Shown: positions 1 through 8,927, counted from the first letter of the stretch. The stretch: 32,828 nt of DNA from DAOMOP01 sp035444405 (GCA_035444405.1 DAOMOP010000019.1:1-32828), one strand, 5' to 3'. The notes: generated from the letters alone by a model not told the origin. Program-made: numbers and translations.

Positions 1-46
1 AACACGCTTTCCAGGCGTGCGACTTAAACCACTCATCCACCTCTCC
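1..46 (-). tRNA. tRNA-Ser (anticodon GGA), 3' part cut off by the window edge
   Basis: Read on the minus strand from 46, the sequence begins GGAGAGGTGGATGAGTGG and continues through a D-arm and an anticodon arm with loop CTGGAAA, giving anticodon GGA (Ser, UCC codons). The GCACGCCTGGAAAGCGTG anticodon arm closely matches bacterial tRNA-Ser(GGA). The long variable arm, T-arm and acceptor 3' strand lie outside the window. The gene is partial only because of the window boundary. Confidence 0.9.
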
Positions 47-96
47 GTGGAAGCGGCGCATTTTAGCAGAAAGCCGCCGCGGCGAAACCCCTGTCG

Positions 97-105
97 GGGC
101 AACAT
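97..105. repeat. Left target-site duplication of the ISAs1-type element
   Basis: The 9 bases GGGCAACAT directly abut the left inverted repeat and recur exactly at 1399-1407 against the right inverted repeat. A tenth base (G) is also shared if the outer G of the right repeat is counted. ISAs1-family transposition is known to give 8-10 bp duplications, so this marks a simple insertion. Confidence 0.85.
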
Positions 106-117
106 CACGGCGATCGC
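106..117 (+). repeat. Left terminal inverted repeat of the IS
   Basis: CACGGCGATCGC, a perfect inverted match to 1387-1398. Weaker matches continue a few bases inward. It directly abuts the target duplication at 97-105. Confidence 0.85.
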
Positions 118-233
118 TTACGCAAACGTCGTAAACCCCTGACAAAAAATCGTTTACGATCAATGCTCTATGCCATTAGCTTGTAAACAGCCCCAAAATG
201 GCGTCTACTCTCGCTATTTGTCGGGAGGTCGAG

Positions 234-1355
234 ATGACGCTGCAAGAGGCATTCGGAGGTATCGAGGATCGCCGCCGCGGACCGGCGCGGCGCTACGATG
301 TGCAGGAGATGATCGTGATGGCGATCTGCGCGGTGCTGTGCGGCGCCGACAGCTGGGTCGATGTGGCCGACTGGTGCGAGGACGAGGAGCCGTGGCTGCG
401 CACGTTTCTGACGCTACCCCACGGCACGCCTTCGCATGACACCTTCGGCAAGGTGTTCCGCGTGCTCGACGCGGCGGTGTTCGAACGCTGCTTCCGCCAG
501 TGGATCGCCAGCGTGGTCGGGGTGGTCGAGGGCGTGGTGGCCTTTGATGGCAAGACCTTGCGTGGCTCGACCGATGGGCCCAATACGGCGCTGCATATGG
601 TCAGCGCCTACGCGACCGCGCTGGGCGTCTCGCTCGGACAGGAGGGTGCGGCCGGCAAGGGCAACGAGCTCGCGGCCATCCGCGCGCTGCTCGAGACCTT
701 GGTGCTCAAGGGGTGCATCGTGACGATGGATGCGCTCGGCTGCCAGACGGATGTGGCCGAAAAAATCATTGCCCAAGGCGGCGAGTACGTGCTGGCAGTC
801 AAGGACAACCAGAAGAATCTCTCCGAGGCGATCGTCGAGTTTTTCGACACCGCTCAGGCGTTCGACTTTCGCCATGTCCAGGTGCAGCAGCACACGACGG
901 TCGAGAAGGATCATGGGCGCCTGGAGACGCGCCGCGCGAGTCTGGTGACCGAGCTGTCGTGGATGGACCAGGCGTTGCGCGCGAACTGGAAGAAGCTCGG
1001 CGGGGTTGGCCTGGTCGAGTCTGAGCATGAGATCGGCGGCAAGGTGTGTCGCGAGCGCCGCTACTTCATCGTCAGCGCCGGGGTCAAAAGCGCCGAAGAA
1101 TTCGCTCACGCGGTGCGTGCGCATTGGGGCGTGGAAGCGATGCACTGGGTGTTGGATGTGACCTTCCGCGAAGACGGCTGCCGGGTGCACAAGGGGCACG
1201 GGGCGCGCAACTTCTCGGTCGTGCGCAAGTTCGCGCTCACGGCGCTACGCAACGATACGCGCCATGCCGAGCGCAGCCTGCGCCGTCGCCGCAAACTCGC
1301 CGACCGCCGCCCCGAATACCGCGTCGAGCTTCTCGGACTCAAGCCGCGGCAATGA
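234..1355 (+). CDS. ISAs1-family DDE transposase
   Basis: This 373-aa protein catalyses cut-and-paste movement of the surrounding element. I chose the ATG at 234 because GGGAGGT lies 6 bases upstream. An in-frame ATG at 198 would add 12 residues but has no ribosome-binding site. Family landmarks are visible: VVAFDGKTLRG with the first catalytic Asp (about residue 105), VTMDALGCQTD with the second Asp (about 166), LAVKDNQK, and the C-terminal HWGVEAMHWVLDVTFREDG block holding the catalytic Glu (about 301). The N-terminal region matches the DUF4372-like/H-repeat-associated start seen in this family (GGIEDRR). Length is normal and there is no frameshift or internal stop, so it is probably functional. 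Confidence 0.93.
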   Translation: MTLQEAFGGIEDRRRGPARRYDVQEMIVMAICAVLCGADSWVDVADWCEDEEPWLRTFLTLPHGTPSHDTFGKVFRVLDAAVFERCFRQWIASVVGVVEGVVAFDGKTLRGSTDGPNTALHMVSAYATALGVSLGQEGAAGKGNELAAIRALLETLVLKGCIVTMDALGCQTDVAEKIIAQGGEYVLAVKDNQKNLSEAIVEFFDTAQAFDFRHVQVQQHTTVEKDHGRLETRRASLVTELSWMDQALRANWKKLGGVGLVESEHEIGGKVCRERRYFIVSAGVKSAEEFAHAVRAHWGVEAMHWVLDVTFREDGCRVHKGHGARNFSVVRKFALTALRNDTRHAERSLRRRRKLADRRPEYRVELLGLKPRQ

Positions 1356-1386
1356 ATCCAGGCCGGCCATTATGATATTTATGTGT

Positions 1387-1398
1387 GCGATCGCCGTG
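1387..1398 (-). repeat. Right terminal inverted repeat of the IS
   Basis: GCGATCGCCGTG, the exact reverse complement of 106-117. It lies 31 bases after the transposase stop and abuts the right target duplication. Confidence 0.85.
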
Positions 1399-1407
1399 GG
1401 GCAACAT
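1399..1407. repeat. Right target-site duplication of the IS
   Basis: GGGCAACAT, identical to 97-105. It ends one base before the stop codon (1409-1411, minus strand) of the symporter gene, so the insertion left that coding sequence intact but separated it from its original downstream DNA. Confidence 0.85.
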
Positions 1408-1408
1408 G

Positions 1409-3478
1409 TCAAGCGGACGGCGGTCTCGTTTCGCTGAGCGGCTCGCGCTCGTCCGACGGCAGCCGAGGGTAGCGCACGAAATCGACGAGGTCCTGGATCT
1501 CCTGCGGCGGCGGGCGCGTGAGCAGGCTGACAACTAAAATGATGGCGAAGCCGAGCACCACGCCGAACACGCCTGCCGAAATCGGGGCGATGCCGAACCA
1601 GGCCTGCTCCATCGATCCGCCGAAGAACGGATGGGTACGCACGACGTAGTACAGCGTCACCGCCAGGCCGGCCAGCATGCCCGCGATCGCGCCGGCACGG
1701 TTGGCGCGCTTCCAGAAGATGCCGAGCACCAGCGCCGGAAAGAACGACGCGGCGGCGATCGAGAAGGCCATGCCGACCATGAACAGGATGTTGTCCGGCC
1801 GCAGCGAGGCGACCCATGCGGCGACCACGGCAACCACCAGCAGCTGCGACTTCGAGATCACCAGGCGGCGGTGGGTCGAGGCCTGCGGGTTGATCACCTT
1901 GTAGTAGAGGTCGTGCGACAGCGCGTTCGAGATCGTCAGCAGCAGGCCGTCGGCGGTCGACAGCGCGGCGGCAAGGCCGCCGGCCGCGACGAGGCCGGCG
2001 ACGACGTACGGCAGGCCGGCGATCTCGGGCGTCGCGAGCACGATCACGTCGGTGTTCAGGCTCAACTCGGCGAGCTGCAGCACGCCGTCGCCGTTGATGT
2101 CCTCGATGTCGACCATGCCGACCTTGCCCCACGAGGCCACCCATTTGGGCAGATCGAGGATGCTCGAGCCGATCAGATTGGTGTAGACCTCCCATTTCGC
2201 GAACACCGCATAGGCCGGCGCCGTCACGTAGAGCAGGAAGATGAAGCACAGCGACCAGAACACCGATTTGCGCGCCTCGACGACGCCCGGCGTCGTGTAG
2301 TAGCGCATCAGGATGTGCGGCAGCGCGGCGGTGCCGACCATCAGGATGAACACCAGGGCGAGGAAGTTGTTGCGCGACATGCGCGACTCCTCGGGCGTTG
2401 CACCGGGGTGGGCCTCGGCATGGCGTGGCGGCGGCTGCGCGCGCTTGAGCGCCTCCTGGCGCGCGCGCTCCCACTCCGCATGGGCCTGCTCGGGTGTGCG
2501 CGGCAGATCGCGCAGCGCGCGCTCGGTGAGCGCAATCTCGCGCGCAGGCGCATCGTGGAGGCGCAGGTCGTTCAGGCGATCGATCAGCGAGCGCCGCTCG
2601 ACCTCGAGCGACAGCGGCAAGTGCTCGATCTTGGCGGCGAACGCTTCGGCCCGGTAATGAAACTGCTTGCGCGCCTGCGCCTCGACCGGGTCGTCGAAGA
2701 GTTGGTCCTCCTTCTCGGACAGTTGGCCGAGCACGCTGCCATAGACGACCTGCGGAACCGGCACGCCGGTGACCTTGTACGACAGGATCACCACCGGCAC
2801 CAGATAGGCGATGATCAGGATCACGTACTGCGCGACCTGCGTCCACGTCACCGCGCGCATGCCGCCGAGGAACGAGCACACGAGGATGCCCGCGAGACCG
2901 ATGAACAGACCGATCTCGAACTCGACGCTGACGAAGCGGCTGGTGATCAGCCCCACACCGTAGATCTGCGCGACCAGATACACGAAGCTCGCCAGCACCG
3001 CCGCGCCCAGCCCGACCAGGCGCGCGACGTTGCCCTCGTAGCGCGCACCGAGAAAATCCGGGATCGTGTATTGGCCGAACTTGCGCAGGTAAGGTGCGAG
3101 CAGCAGCGCGACGAGCACGAAGCCGCCGGTCCAGCCGGTCACGAACGCCAGCCCTTCGAAGCCGGCAAAATACAGCGTGCCGGCCAGGCCGATGAACGAC
3201 GCCGCGCTCATCCAGTCGGCAGCCGTGGCCATGCCGTTGAACACCGCCGGCACGCGCCGGCCGGCGACGTAGTACTCGGACACGTCCGAGGTGCGGCTCA
3301 TCACGCCGATGCCGGCGTAGATCGCGATCGTCGCGAACAGGAAGACGTGCCCGATCGCTGCCTGCGACATGCCGAAGTACTCGCCCACCGAAAGCAGCGC
3401 GATGAATACCAGAAAGCTGCCGGTGTACCAGCCGTAGTAACGCCGCAGCCGCCGCGAGAAGCCGCGCTGCCCGCTCAT
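1409..3478 (-). CDS. Sodium:solute symporter, VC_2705 (ActP-like, SLC5) subfamily
   Basis: A 689-aa inner-membrane transporter, predicted to couple sodium entry to uptake of acetate or another small carboxylate. It has the SSS-family core: SRTSDVSEYYVAGRRVPA near 61-78, ATAADWMSAASFIGLAG near 84-100, and FGQYTIPDFLGARY near 134-147. What sets this subfamily apart is a long, charged, helix-rich soluble insert at about 250-370 between membrane segments, plus a stretch at 460-471 (DINGDGVLQLAE) that fits a 12-residue EF-hand calcium loop. It is the last gene of the acs-linked minus-strand cluster, 79 bases after the exonuclease gene. No strong ribosome-binding site is visible before the ATG. The paired small subunit (DUF4212) often found next to this family was not seen. 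Substrate is inferred from neighbours. Confidence 0.9.
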   Translation of the reverse strand: MSGQRGFSRRLRRYYGWYTGSFLVFIALLSVGEYFGMSQAAIGHVFLFATIAIYAGIGVMSRTSDVSEYYVAGRRVPAVFNGMATAADWMSAASFIGLAGTLYFAGFEGLAFVTGWTGGFVLVALLLAPYLRKFGQYTIPDFLGARYEGNVARLVGLGAAVLASFVYLVAQIYGVGLITSRFVSVEFEIGLFIGLAGILVCSFLGGMRAVTWTQVAQYVILIIAYLVPVVILSYKVTGVPVPQVVYGSVLGQLSEKEDQLFDDPVEAQARKQFHYRAEAFAAKIEHLPLSLEVERRSLIDRLNDLRLHDAPAREIALTERALRDLPRTPEQAHAEWERARQEALKRAQPPPRHAEAHPGATPEESRMSRNNFLALVFILMVGTAALPHILMRYYTTPGVVEARKSVFWSLCFIFLLYVTAPAYAVFAKWEVYTNLIGSSILDLPKWVASWGKVGMVDIEDINGDGVLQLAELSLNTDVIVLATPEIAGLPYVVAGLVAAGGLAAALSTADGLLLTISNALSHDLYYKVINPQASTHRRLVISKSQLLVVAVVAAWVASLRPDNILFMVGMAFSIAAASFFPALVLGIFWKRANRAGAIAGMLAGLAVTLYYVVRTHPFFGGSMEQAWFGIAPISAGVFGVVLGFAIILVVSLLTRPPPQEIQDLVDFVRYPRLPSDEREPLSETRPPSA

Positions 3479-3557
3479 CGGCAGCGCCGTCCGCGCAGCC
3501 GACCCGAACGCGCCGGTGCCCTGCTTCGACGATCGATCGGGAGGCGCGCCACCGTCA

Positions 3558-5753
3558 TCAATACTTGATCCGTGCGTAGTAGGACTTCTCGGCCGCCTCG
3601 CGCGCCTCGCGCAGCGTGCGGATGCCTTTTTCGGCCAGCAGCGGGATCATCTTGATGAACACCTCGGCAGTCACGATCGCGTCACCGAGCGCCGTGTGGC
3701 GCCCGACGATGGTCAGGTTGAGGCGCTCGGCGATCGCGTCGAGGCGGTGCGACTCCTGATTCGGATGCAGCACCGCCGACAGCAACAGCGTGTCGAGCAC
3801 CGGCTGGTCGAACACCAGGCCGGTCTGCTTCTCCTTCAATTGCAGGAAGCGCATGTCGAAAGCGGCATTGTGTGCGATCAGCACCGTGTCGGCCGCGAAC
3901 GCGTGAAAGGCCGGCAGTACCTTGTCGATGGTCGGCTGGCCGACCAGCATCTCGGGCTGGATGCCGTGGATCGGAATCGACTCGGGGGTGAGCCGGCGGC
4001 GCGGATCGACGAGCTGCTCGAAGGACTCCTGTCGCAGCAGCTTGCCGTTGACGACGCGGGTCGCGCCGATCTGGATGATCTCGTCGCCTTGCGACGGGTT
4101 GAGCCCGGTCGTCTCGGTATCGAACACCGTGTAGGTGAGCTCGGTGAGCAGGCGGTCGTCGAGCGCGCGGGATTTCTCCGACCACTTGAAGAGGTCGAAA
4201 TCGTAGTACTCGGGCCGCCCCTCGACTTTCTTGAACAGACTCGGGTCGAGCTGCTCCTGCGGATTGGCCGCTGGCAGCACGATGCGGAAGAAGGCCCGGT
4301 GGCGCACCTTTTCGCGCTCGAGCCACATCTCGCCGCCGTGACGCTCGATGACGTCGCGTACCGACAGCGGACTGCTCTCGCCGGCAAAGCTCATCGCTTC
4401 GAGTTCCCAGCTCATCACCGTCTCGGTGCTCATCGCCTGGCCCGACCAGATCAGATCCAGATGCACGAGCCGCCCAGCGCCACTGAGCCGGAAGCGCACC
4501 TCGCGCACCTCGAACTCGTCGGACAGGCGGCTTGCCAGGTACAGCAGCGCCTGCAGCAGCGAGAAGCTGTCGACCTTGACCCACAGCGTCTCGTCGATCT
4601 CCTCGAGCTTGGTCGGCACCTTCAGGCGCGCTTCGATGCGCCGCTGTGCGGCGGCCACGAGGTCGGTGCCGAGCATCTCCTCGAGCGGCCAGCGCGCCTT
4701 CAGGGCGTCGGCGAACTCGGTCGCGGTCGCGTCGAGCCGCTCGCTCATTGCCTGCACCTCGTCGCGAATCACGCCGCGAAAACGCTTGCGAAGCTCCTCG
4801 TCGAGATCCGGGAATTCGAGCATCTCGGCCGCGGCGCGCACGTTGGCGAGGGCGGCGCGATTGCCTTCGGTGAGCGTGTGCAGCATCTGGTCACGCCGCG
4901 ACTCGTTCTCGAAGTTGCGCGTGATGTTGTCGAGCATCAGGATGAAGCCGGTCATCGTGCGCTCGACCTCGTCGCCGGCGACACCACCGCCACCGGTATC
5001 GCCCGCCGAACCCGCCAGCACCGGTGACATCTGCACGCGCAGCAGTTGTCCGGCCCCGCCGGTGGTGACGAAATTGGCCACCGCCTGTCCGCCACCACGG
5101 CGCAGGCGATGCTGGATGGTCTCCAGCGCGTGGGCGATCAGGTTGCGATCGAACACGGCGTAGATCGACCGCCCGAGCCCGATCAGCTCGCCGCCGCCAG
5201 CGACCTGCGGCGCGTCGGACATTGCCCGGAACTGCTGGCGCGCGCGGCTGTTGTAGAGCAGGATGCGGCCGTCGAGATTGCACACGACGACGCTTTGCGT
5301 GAGCTCGGCCATCAGTGCGGCCAGCCGATTCTTTTCCTCCTCGACCGAGCGCTTGGCGCGCGCGATCTGCGCCTCGACGTCCTGCAGCAGCTCGTCACGC
5401 TGCTGCGCGAGCGCATTGGCAGTGCGCGCGAGCGCGCGCACCTCGGGCGGCCCCTTCTCCTCGATACGAAAGCCGCGGTTGGCCCCGAGCATCAGATGCT
5501 GCTGCTCGGCCATGCGCAGCAGGCCTTTCACGTACTGCCGAAACAGATTGCGCACGACCGCCACGCCGATGGCGAATCCCATCACGGTCATCAGCGTGCC
5601 GAGCGGCAGGCGCGGCCCGATGAGCTGGGCGAGCAACTGCTGCTCGTTCGGCCCGGCACTGAGCCAGACCAGGATCGCGGTCAGCACGAACGGCCCGGTC
5701 ATCAGCAGTCCGAGCACGACGACCGCAATCGCGAAACGGGTGCGCGCGTTCAT
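3558..5753 (-). CDS. Membrane-anchored degenerate sensor kinase fused to a DnaQ-type 3'-5' exonuclease
   Basis: A 731-aa fusion. Two membrane helices (about 8-32 and 50-68) are followed by a linker coiled coil (about 105-150), a PAS-like domain (about 150-280) and a histidine-kinase-like region (about 285-500). A C-terminal DEDDh exonuclease domain covers about 541-705. Exonuclease residues are complete: D545 and E547 in VFDTETTGLNP, D633 in IAHNAAFDMRFL, H686 and D691 in GRHTALGD. The kinase part is degenerate. Where HELRTP is expected there is TEGNRAAL (Thr at the phosphoacceptor position), and the ATPase N-box Asn is not recognisable, so phosphotransfer is unlikely. The start lies 3 bases after the response regulator stop, implying translational coupling. 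Homologous fusions sit in similar acs-linked loci. The substrate of the nuclease (DNA, RNA or nucleotide) is unknown. Confidence 0.85.
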   Translation of the reverse strand: MNARTRFAIAVVVLGLLMTGPFVLTAILVWLSAGPNEQQLLAQLIGPRLPLGTLMTVMGFAIGVAVVRNLFRQYVKGLLRMAEQQHLMLGANRGFRIEEKGPPEVRALARTANALAQQRDELLQDVEAQIARAKRSVEEEKNRLAALMAELTQSVVVCNLDGRILLYNSRARQQFRAMSDAPQVAGGGELIGLGRSIYAVFDRNLIAHALETIQHRLRRGGGQAVANFVTTGGAGQLLRVQMSPVLAGSAGDTGGGGVAGDEVERTMTGFILMLDNITRNFENESRRDQMLHTLTEGNRAALANVRAAAEMLEFPDLDEELRKRFRGVIRDEVQAMSERLDATATEFADALKARWPLEEMLGTDLVAAAQRRIEARLKVPTKLEEIDETLWVKVDSFSLLQALLYLASRLSDEFEVREVRFRLSGAGRLVHLDLIWSGQAMSTETVMSWELEAMSFAGESSPLSVRDVIERHGGEMWLEREKVRHRAFFRIVLPAANPQEQLDPSLFKKVEGRPEYYDFDLFKWSEKSRALDDRLLTELTYTVFDTETTGLNPSQGDEIIQIGATRVVNGKLLRQESFEQLVDPRRRLTPESIPIHGIQPEMLVGQPTIDKVLPAFHAFAADTVLIAHNAAFDMRFLQLKEKQTGLVFDQPVLDTLLLSAVLHPNQESHRLDAIAERLNLTIVGRHTALGDAIVTAEVFIKMIPLLAEKGIRTLREAREAAEKSYYARIKY

Positions 5754-5756
5754 GCC

Positions 5757-6128
5757 TCACCCTTCCGCAAGCATGCTGCGAACGCGCTCCACCAGCTCCC
5801 GGGTTGAAAACGGCTTGGTCATGTAGGCATCGGCCCCCAGCGCGAGCCCCTTGGCGACTTCGGTGTCGCGTCCCTTGGCGGTCAGCATCAGGATGCGCAC
5901 GGACTGCAGCGCGGGGTCGGCCTTGACCTCCTGGCAGACCTCGAATCCGCTCTTCTTCGGCATCATCACGTCGAGCAAGACCAGATCGGGCTTTTCGGCG
6001 CGGATCTTCTCGACCGCTTCCTGACCGTCCTGCGCGATCGACACGTCGAAGCCCTCGCGCTTCATCAGAAACTCGAGCGAAATGACGATGTTTTGCTCAT
6101 CGTCGGCTATCAGAATCTTGCTTGCCAT
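5757..6128 (-). CDS. Single-domain response regulator (CheY-like receiver)
   Basis: A 123-aa protein made only of a receiver domain. The acidic pair D9/D10 (KILIADDEQ), phosphoacceptor D53 (LVLLDVMMP), T83 (ILMLTAKG) and K105 (AYMTKPF) are all present, so phosphorylation competence is expected. There is no DNA-binding or enzymatic output domain, so it probably signals by protein contact. The obvious donor is the CrbS-like kinase 27 bases upstream, and a possible target is the pseudokinase/exonuclease 3 bases downstream (inference). A GAGGGG ribosome-binding site lies 5 bases before the ATG. It differs from classical CrbR, which carries a LuxR-type helix-turn-helix. Confidence 0.92.
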   Translation of the reverse strand: MASKILIADDEQNIVISLEFLMKREGFDVSIAQDGQEAVEKIRAEKPDLVLLDVMMPKKSGFEVCQEVKADPALQSVRILMLTAKGRDTEVAKGLALGADAYMTKPFSTRELVERVRSMLAEG

Positions 6129-6155
6129 CTCATCCCCTCTCAGTCAGCCGCCATT

Positions 6156-8918
6156 TTATTGCATTGCGGCGGCCGCAGCCGACTCCGCCGGCCGATAGTC
6201 GAGCGGCAGCGCGAACGCGAACGTCGCCCCCTCGCCCGCGGTCGACTCGACCCACATGCGACCGCCGAAGTGCTCGATGATCTGGCGGCTGATCGGCAGG
6301 CCCAGGCCCGTGCCCTGAGGGCGGTCACGCTGATCGCCCCCTTGGCGGAACTTCTCGAACACATACGGCATGAACTCCGGAGCGATGCCGGGGCCGTTGT
6401 CACGCACCCTCACGACGATCTCATCGTCGTCGCGCGACAATGTCACTCGCACGCGCCCCTCGCCTTTCGGCACGAACTTGGCCGCATTCGACAGCAGGTT
6501 CAGCATCACCTGCAGCAGGCGATCGTGATCGGCGAGCAGGCGCGGCGGCTCGTCGGGCAGCACGACCTCGAGGCGCGCGCCACGATCGCGAAAGAGCTGG
6601 CGGGTGGCCTCGACCGCGTGCTCGACGAGCTCGCGCATGTCGACGTCGGTATTGTGCCATTCGGCATGGCCGGACTCGATCTTTGCCAGATCGAGCACCT
6701 GATTGACGAGGCGCGTGAGCCGTTCGGTCTCCGAGACGACGATGCCCAGAAAGCGCATGCGGTCCTCGAGCGCCATCTTGGGGTCTTCGAGCAGCATTTC
6801 CGACAGCGCACGGATAGACGTGAGCGGCGTGCGCAGCTCGTGCGTCACCGACGACATGATGTCGTCCTTGAGCCGGTCGAGCTCCTGCAGCCGTTCGTTG
6901 GCTGCGCGCAGCTCCTCGGTGGCGGCCTCGAGCTCGCGCGACTTCTGTTCGAGCTGATGCGAGTAGGCACGGACCTGCGAGGCCTCGTCGAGGATGTCCA
7001 TGACCTCCTCGAGCCCGAGCGGCTCTTCCTGCACCACCGACGAGACCATCACGTGCGCCGAGGCGCTGCCGATCGCGCCGGCGAGCTGGGTCTCGGCAAA
7101 GTGCACGAGATCGGCATCGGCCTTGAGCTGCTCGATACCGGACAGACCCCGCGCACGCGCGTAATTCGCAAACAGCAGTCGCGTCTTCGCCGTACCGAGA
7201 AAGCGCGCCACCAGCGGCAGCAGATCCCGCACCTCGGCGCTGCCGCGCCAGAACGTCGACGGGGCGGCGCGTTCCTGCTTGAACACGTCCACGAACAAGG
7301 TCGCCTGGCTCGCCTCCTGGCCGGTCGGCACACGCATCAGCGACACGAGGACATAGAAGCCGATGTTCGCGGCGAGGCTCCAGAACAGCGCGTGGCTGAT
7401 GTTGTCCAGCCCGGTCAGGCCGAAAAGCTCCTCGGGCCGGAGCAGCGCGATCCCGAACAAACCGTCTTCGACCACGGCCGGGTCGATCCAGCCCGACTTG
7501 GCCACCGAGGGCACCATCAGCGTGTAAGCCCACACGCCGAAACCCGCCAGCAGCCCGGCGAGCGCCCCTTCGCGCGTGCCGCCCCGCCAATACATGCCGC
7601 CGATCATCGTCGGAGCGAACTGTGCGACCGCGGCAAAACTGATCAGCCCGATGCTGACCAGGGCATGGGCCTCGCCGGCGAGCCGGAAATAGACGTAGCC
7701 GAGCAGGATCACGATCACGATCGCGCCTCGCCGAATGCCCAGCAACAACCCGGTCAGGTCCGGCTGCACCGAGCCGCTGAAGCGCCGCGTGCGCAACAGC
7801 AGCGGCATCACCAGGTCGTTGCAGATCATCGTCGACACCGCGATCGTCTCGACGATCACCATGCCGGTGGCGGCCGACAGCCCGCCGACGAAGGCCAGCA
7901 GCGCGAGCGCATGCTGCTCGTGCGACAGCGGCAGGCTCAGCACGTAGGTGTCGGGATCGACCGTGCCGCGCCCGAAGTGCATCAAGCCGCCGAACGCGAT
8001 CGGCAGCACGAAGATATTGATCAGAAAGAGGTAGAGCGGAAAAAGCCACACCGCGCGGCGCAGATGCTGCTCGTTGACGTTCTCGACGACGGCGACCTGG
8101 AACTGGCGCGGCAGCACGATCACCGCCAGCAGCGCCAGCAGCGTCAGCGCGAACCACCCGCCGTAGCCGGCCTCGCCGCCGCCCGACAGGGTCAGCAGCC
8201 CGGCGAGCTCGGCATTCTCGAGCACCCGCCCGAAGATGTCGCCGAAGCCGTCGTAGACCCCATAGGTGACGAACAGACCCAGGGCCAGAAACGCGGCCAG
8301 CTTGACCACCGATTCGAACGCGATCGCGGCGACCATGCCCTCGTGGCGTTCGGTCGCGTCGAGATGGCGGGCGCCGAACAGGATCGTGAAGATGCCCAGC
8401 ATCACCGCCACGTAGAGCGTGCTGTCCTGCAGCCAGTTGGTGACCGTGACCGGATGGAACTGCTGGTCGTGCACGCCGGTGAGGACCGCATAACCGCTCG
8501 AGATCGCTTTGAGCTGCAGCGCGATGTAGGGGATGATGCCGACCACCGTGATGATCGTGACGAGCCCGCCGAGCAGGTGGCTCTTGCCGTAGCGGCTGGC
8601 GATGAAGTCGGCGATCGAGGTGATGCGGTAGGTCTTGGCAATGCGGATCATCTTGAGGATGACCACCCACGCCAGGGTCATCGCCAGCGTCGGCCCCAGA
8701 TAGATCGGCAGAAACCACACACCGCCCGAGGCGGCCCGCCCGACGCTGCCGAAGTAGGTCCACGCGGTGCAATACACCGCCATCGACAGCGCGTAGGTCC
8801 ACGGGTTGGCGATGATCGATCGGCCCGCGTCGGCACGGCGGTCACCGAAGTACGCGACCGCGAACAGCAGCAGCAGGTACGCGAACGAGATGACGACGAC
8901 CAACGGGGCGGAGAGCAT
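6156..8918 (-). CDS. CrbS/CbrA-like hybrid: SLC5 transporter domain plus STAC plus histidine kinase
   Basis: A 920-aa membrane sensor. Residues 1 to about 540 form an SLC5/sodium:solute-symporter-like domain with about 13 membrane helices. A STAC-type linker follows (about 555-640), then a coiled coil (about 645-685) and a complete kinase core: HELRTPLTS with H693, N-box LLSNAAK with N811, G1 DNGPGI near 840-845 and G2 GTGLGLP near 869-875. This architecture is that of CrbS, which controls acs in Vibrio and Pseudomonas (the acetate switch), and of CbrA. A GAGGT site sits 6 bases before the ATG, and the small membrane protein ends 9 bases upstream. The neighbouring acs gene supports an acetate-related role. 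Whether the transporter half moves solute or only senses it cannot be told. Confidence 0.9.
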   Translation of the reverse strand: MLSAPLVVVISFAYLLLLFAVAYFGDRRADAGRSIIANPWTYALSMAVYCTAWTYFGSVGRAASGGVWFLPIYLGPTLAMTLAWVVILKMIRIAKTYRITSIADFIASRYGKSHLLGGLVTIITVVGIIPYIALQLKAISSGYAVLTGVHDQQFHPVTVTNWLQDSTLYVAVMLGIFTILFGARHLDATERHEGMVAAIAFESVVKLAAFLALGLFVTYGVYDGFGDIFGRVLENAELAGLLTLSGGGEAGYGGWFALTLLALLAVIVLPRQFQVAVVENVNEQHLRRAVWLFPLYLFLINIFVLPIAFGGLMHFGRGTVDPDTYVLSLPLSHEQHALALLAFVGGLSAATGMVIVETIAVSTMICNDLVMPLLLRTRRFSGSVQPDLTGLLLGIRRGAIVIVILLGYVYFRLAGEAHALVSIGLISFAAVAQFAPTMIGGMYWRGGTREGALAGLLAGFGVWAYTLMVPSVAKSGWIDPAVVEDGLFGIALLRPEELFGLTGLDNISHALFWSLAANIGFYVLVSLMRVPTGQEASQATLFVDVFKQERAAPSTFWRGSAEVRDLLPLVARFLGTAKTRLLFANYARARGLSGIEQLKADADLVHFAETQLAGAIGSASAHVMVSSVVQEEPLGLEEVMDILDEASQVRAYSHQLEQKSRELEAATEELRAANERLQELDRLKDDIMSSVTHELRTPLTSIRALSEMLLEDPKMALEDRMRFLGIVVSETERLTRLVNQVLDLAKIESGHAEWHNTDVDMRELVEHAVEATRQLFRDRGARLEVVLPDEPPRLLADHDRLLQVMLNLLSNAAKFVPKGEGRVRVTLSRDDDEIVVRVRDNGPGIAPEFMPYVFEKFRQGGDQRDRPQGTGLGLPISRQIIEHFGGRMWVESTAGEGATFAFALPLDYRPAESAAAAAMQ

Positions 8919-8927
8919 CGGCCGACC

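Larger units (their letters stand above)
106..1398 (+). mobile_element. Complete ISAs1-family insertion sequence (1293 bp)
   Basis: The element is bounded by a perfect 12-bp terminal inverted repeat (CACGGCGATCGC at 106-117, its reverse complement at 1387-1398) and flanked by the 9-bp direct repeat GGGCAACAT. It contains one uninterrupted DDE transposase gene that fills most of its length, as is usual for ISAs1 elements of 1.2-1.4 kb. A subterminal inverted pair (CGTAAAC at 130-136, GTTTACG at 152-158) lies before the transposase and may be a promoter or transposase-binding element (inference). Intact ends, an intact gene and an intact duplication suggest a recent insertion that could still be mobile. 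Confidence 0.88.

Noticed and set aside
1631..3568. A 645-codon open frame on the plus strand opposite the symporter
   Set aside because: Composition is that of an antisense shadow (Arg, His, Gln, Asp runs) and it has no ribosome-binding site. The minus strand encodes a recognisable SSS-family transporter.
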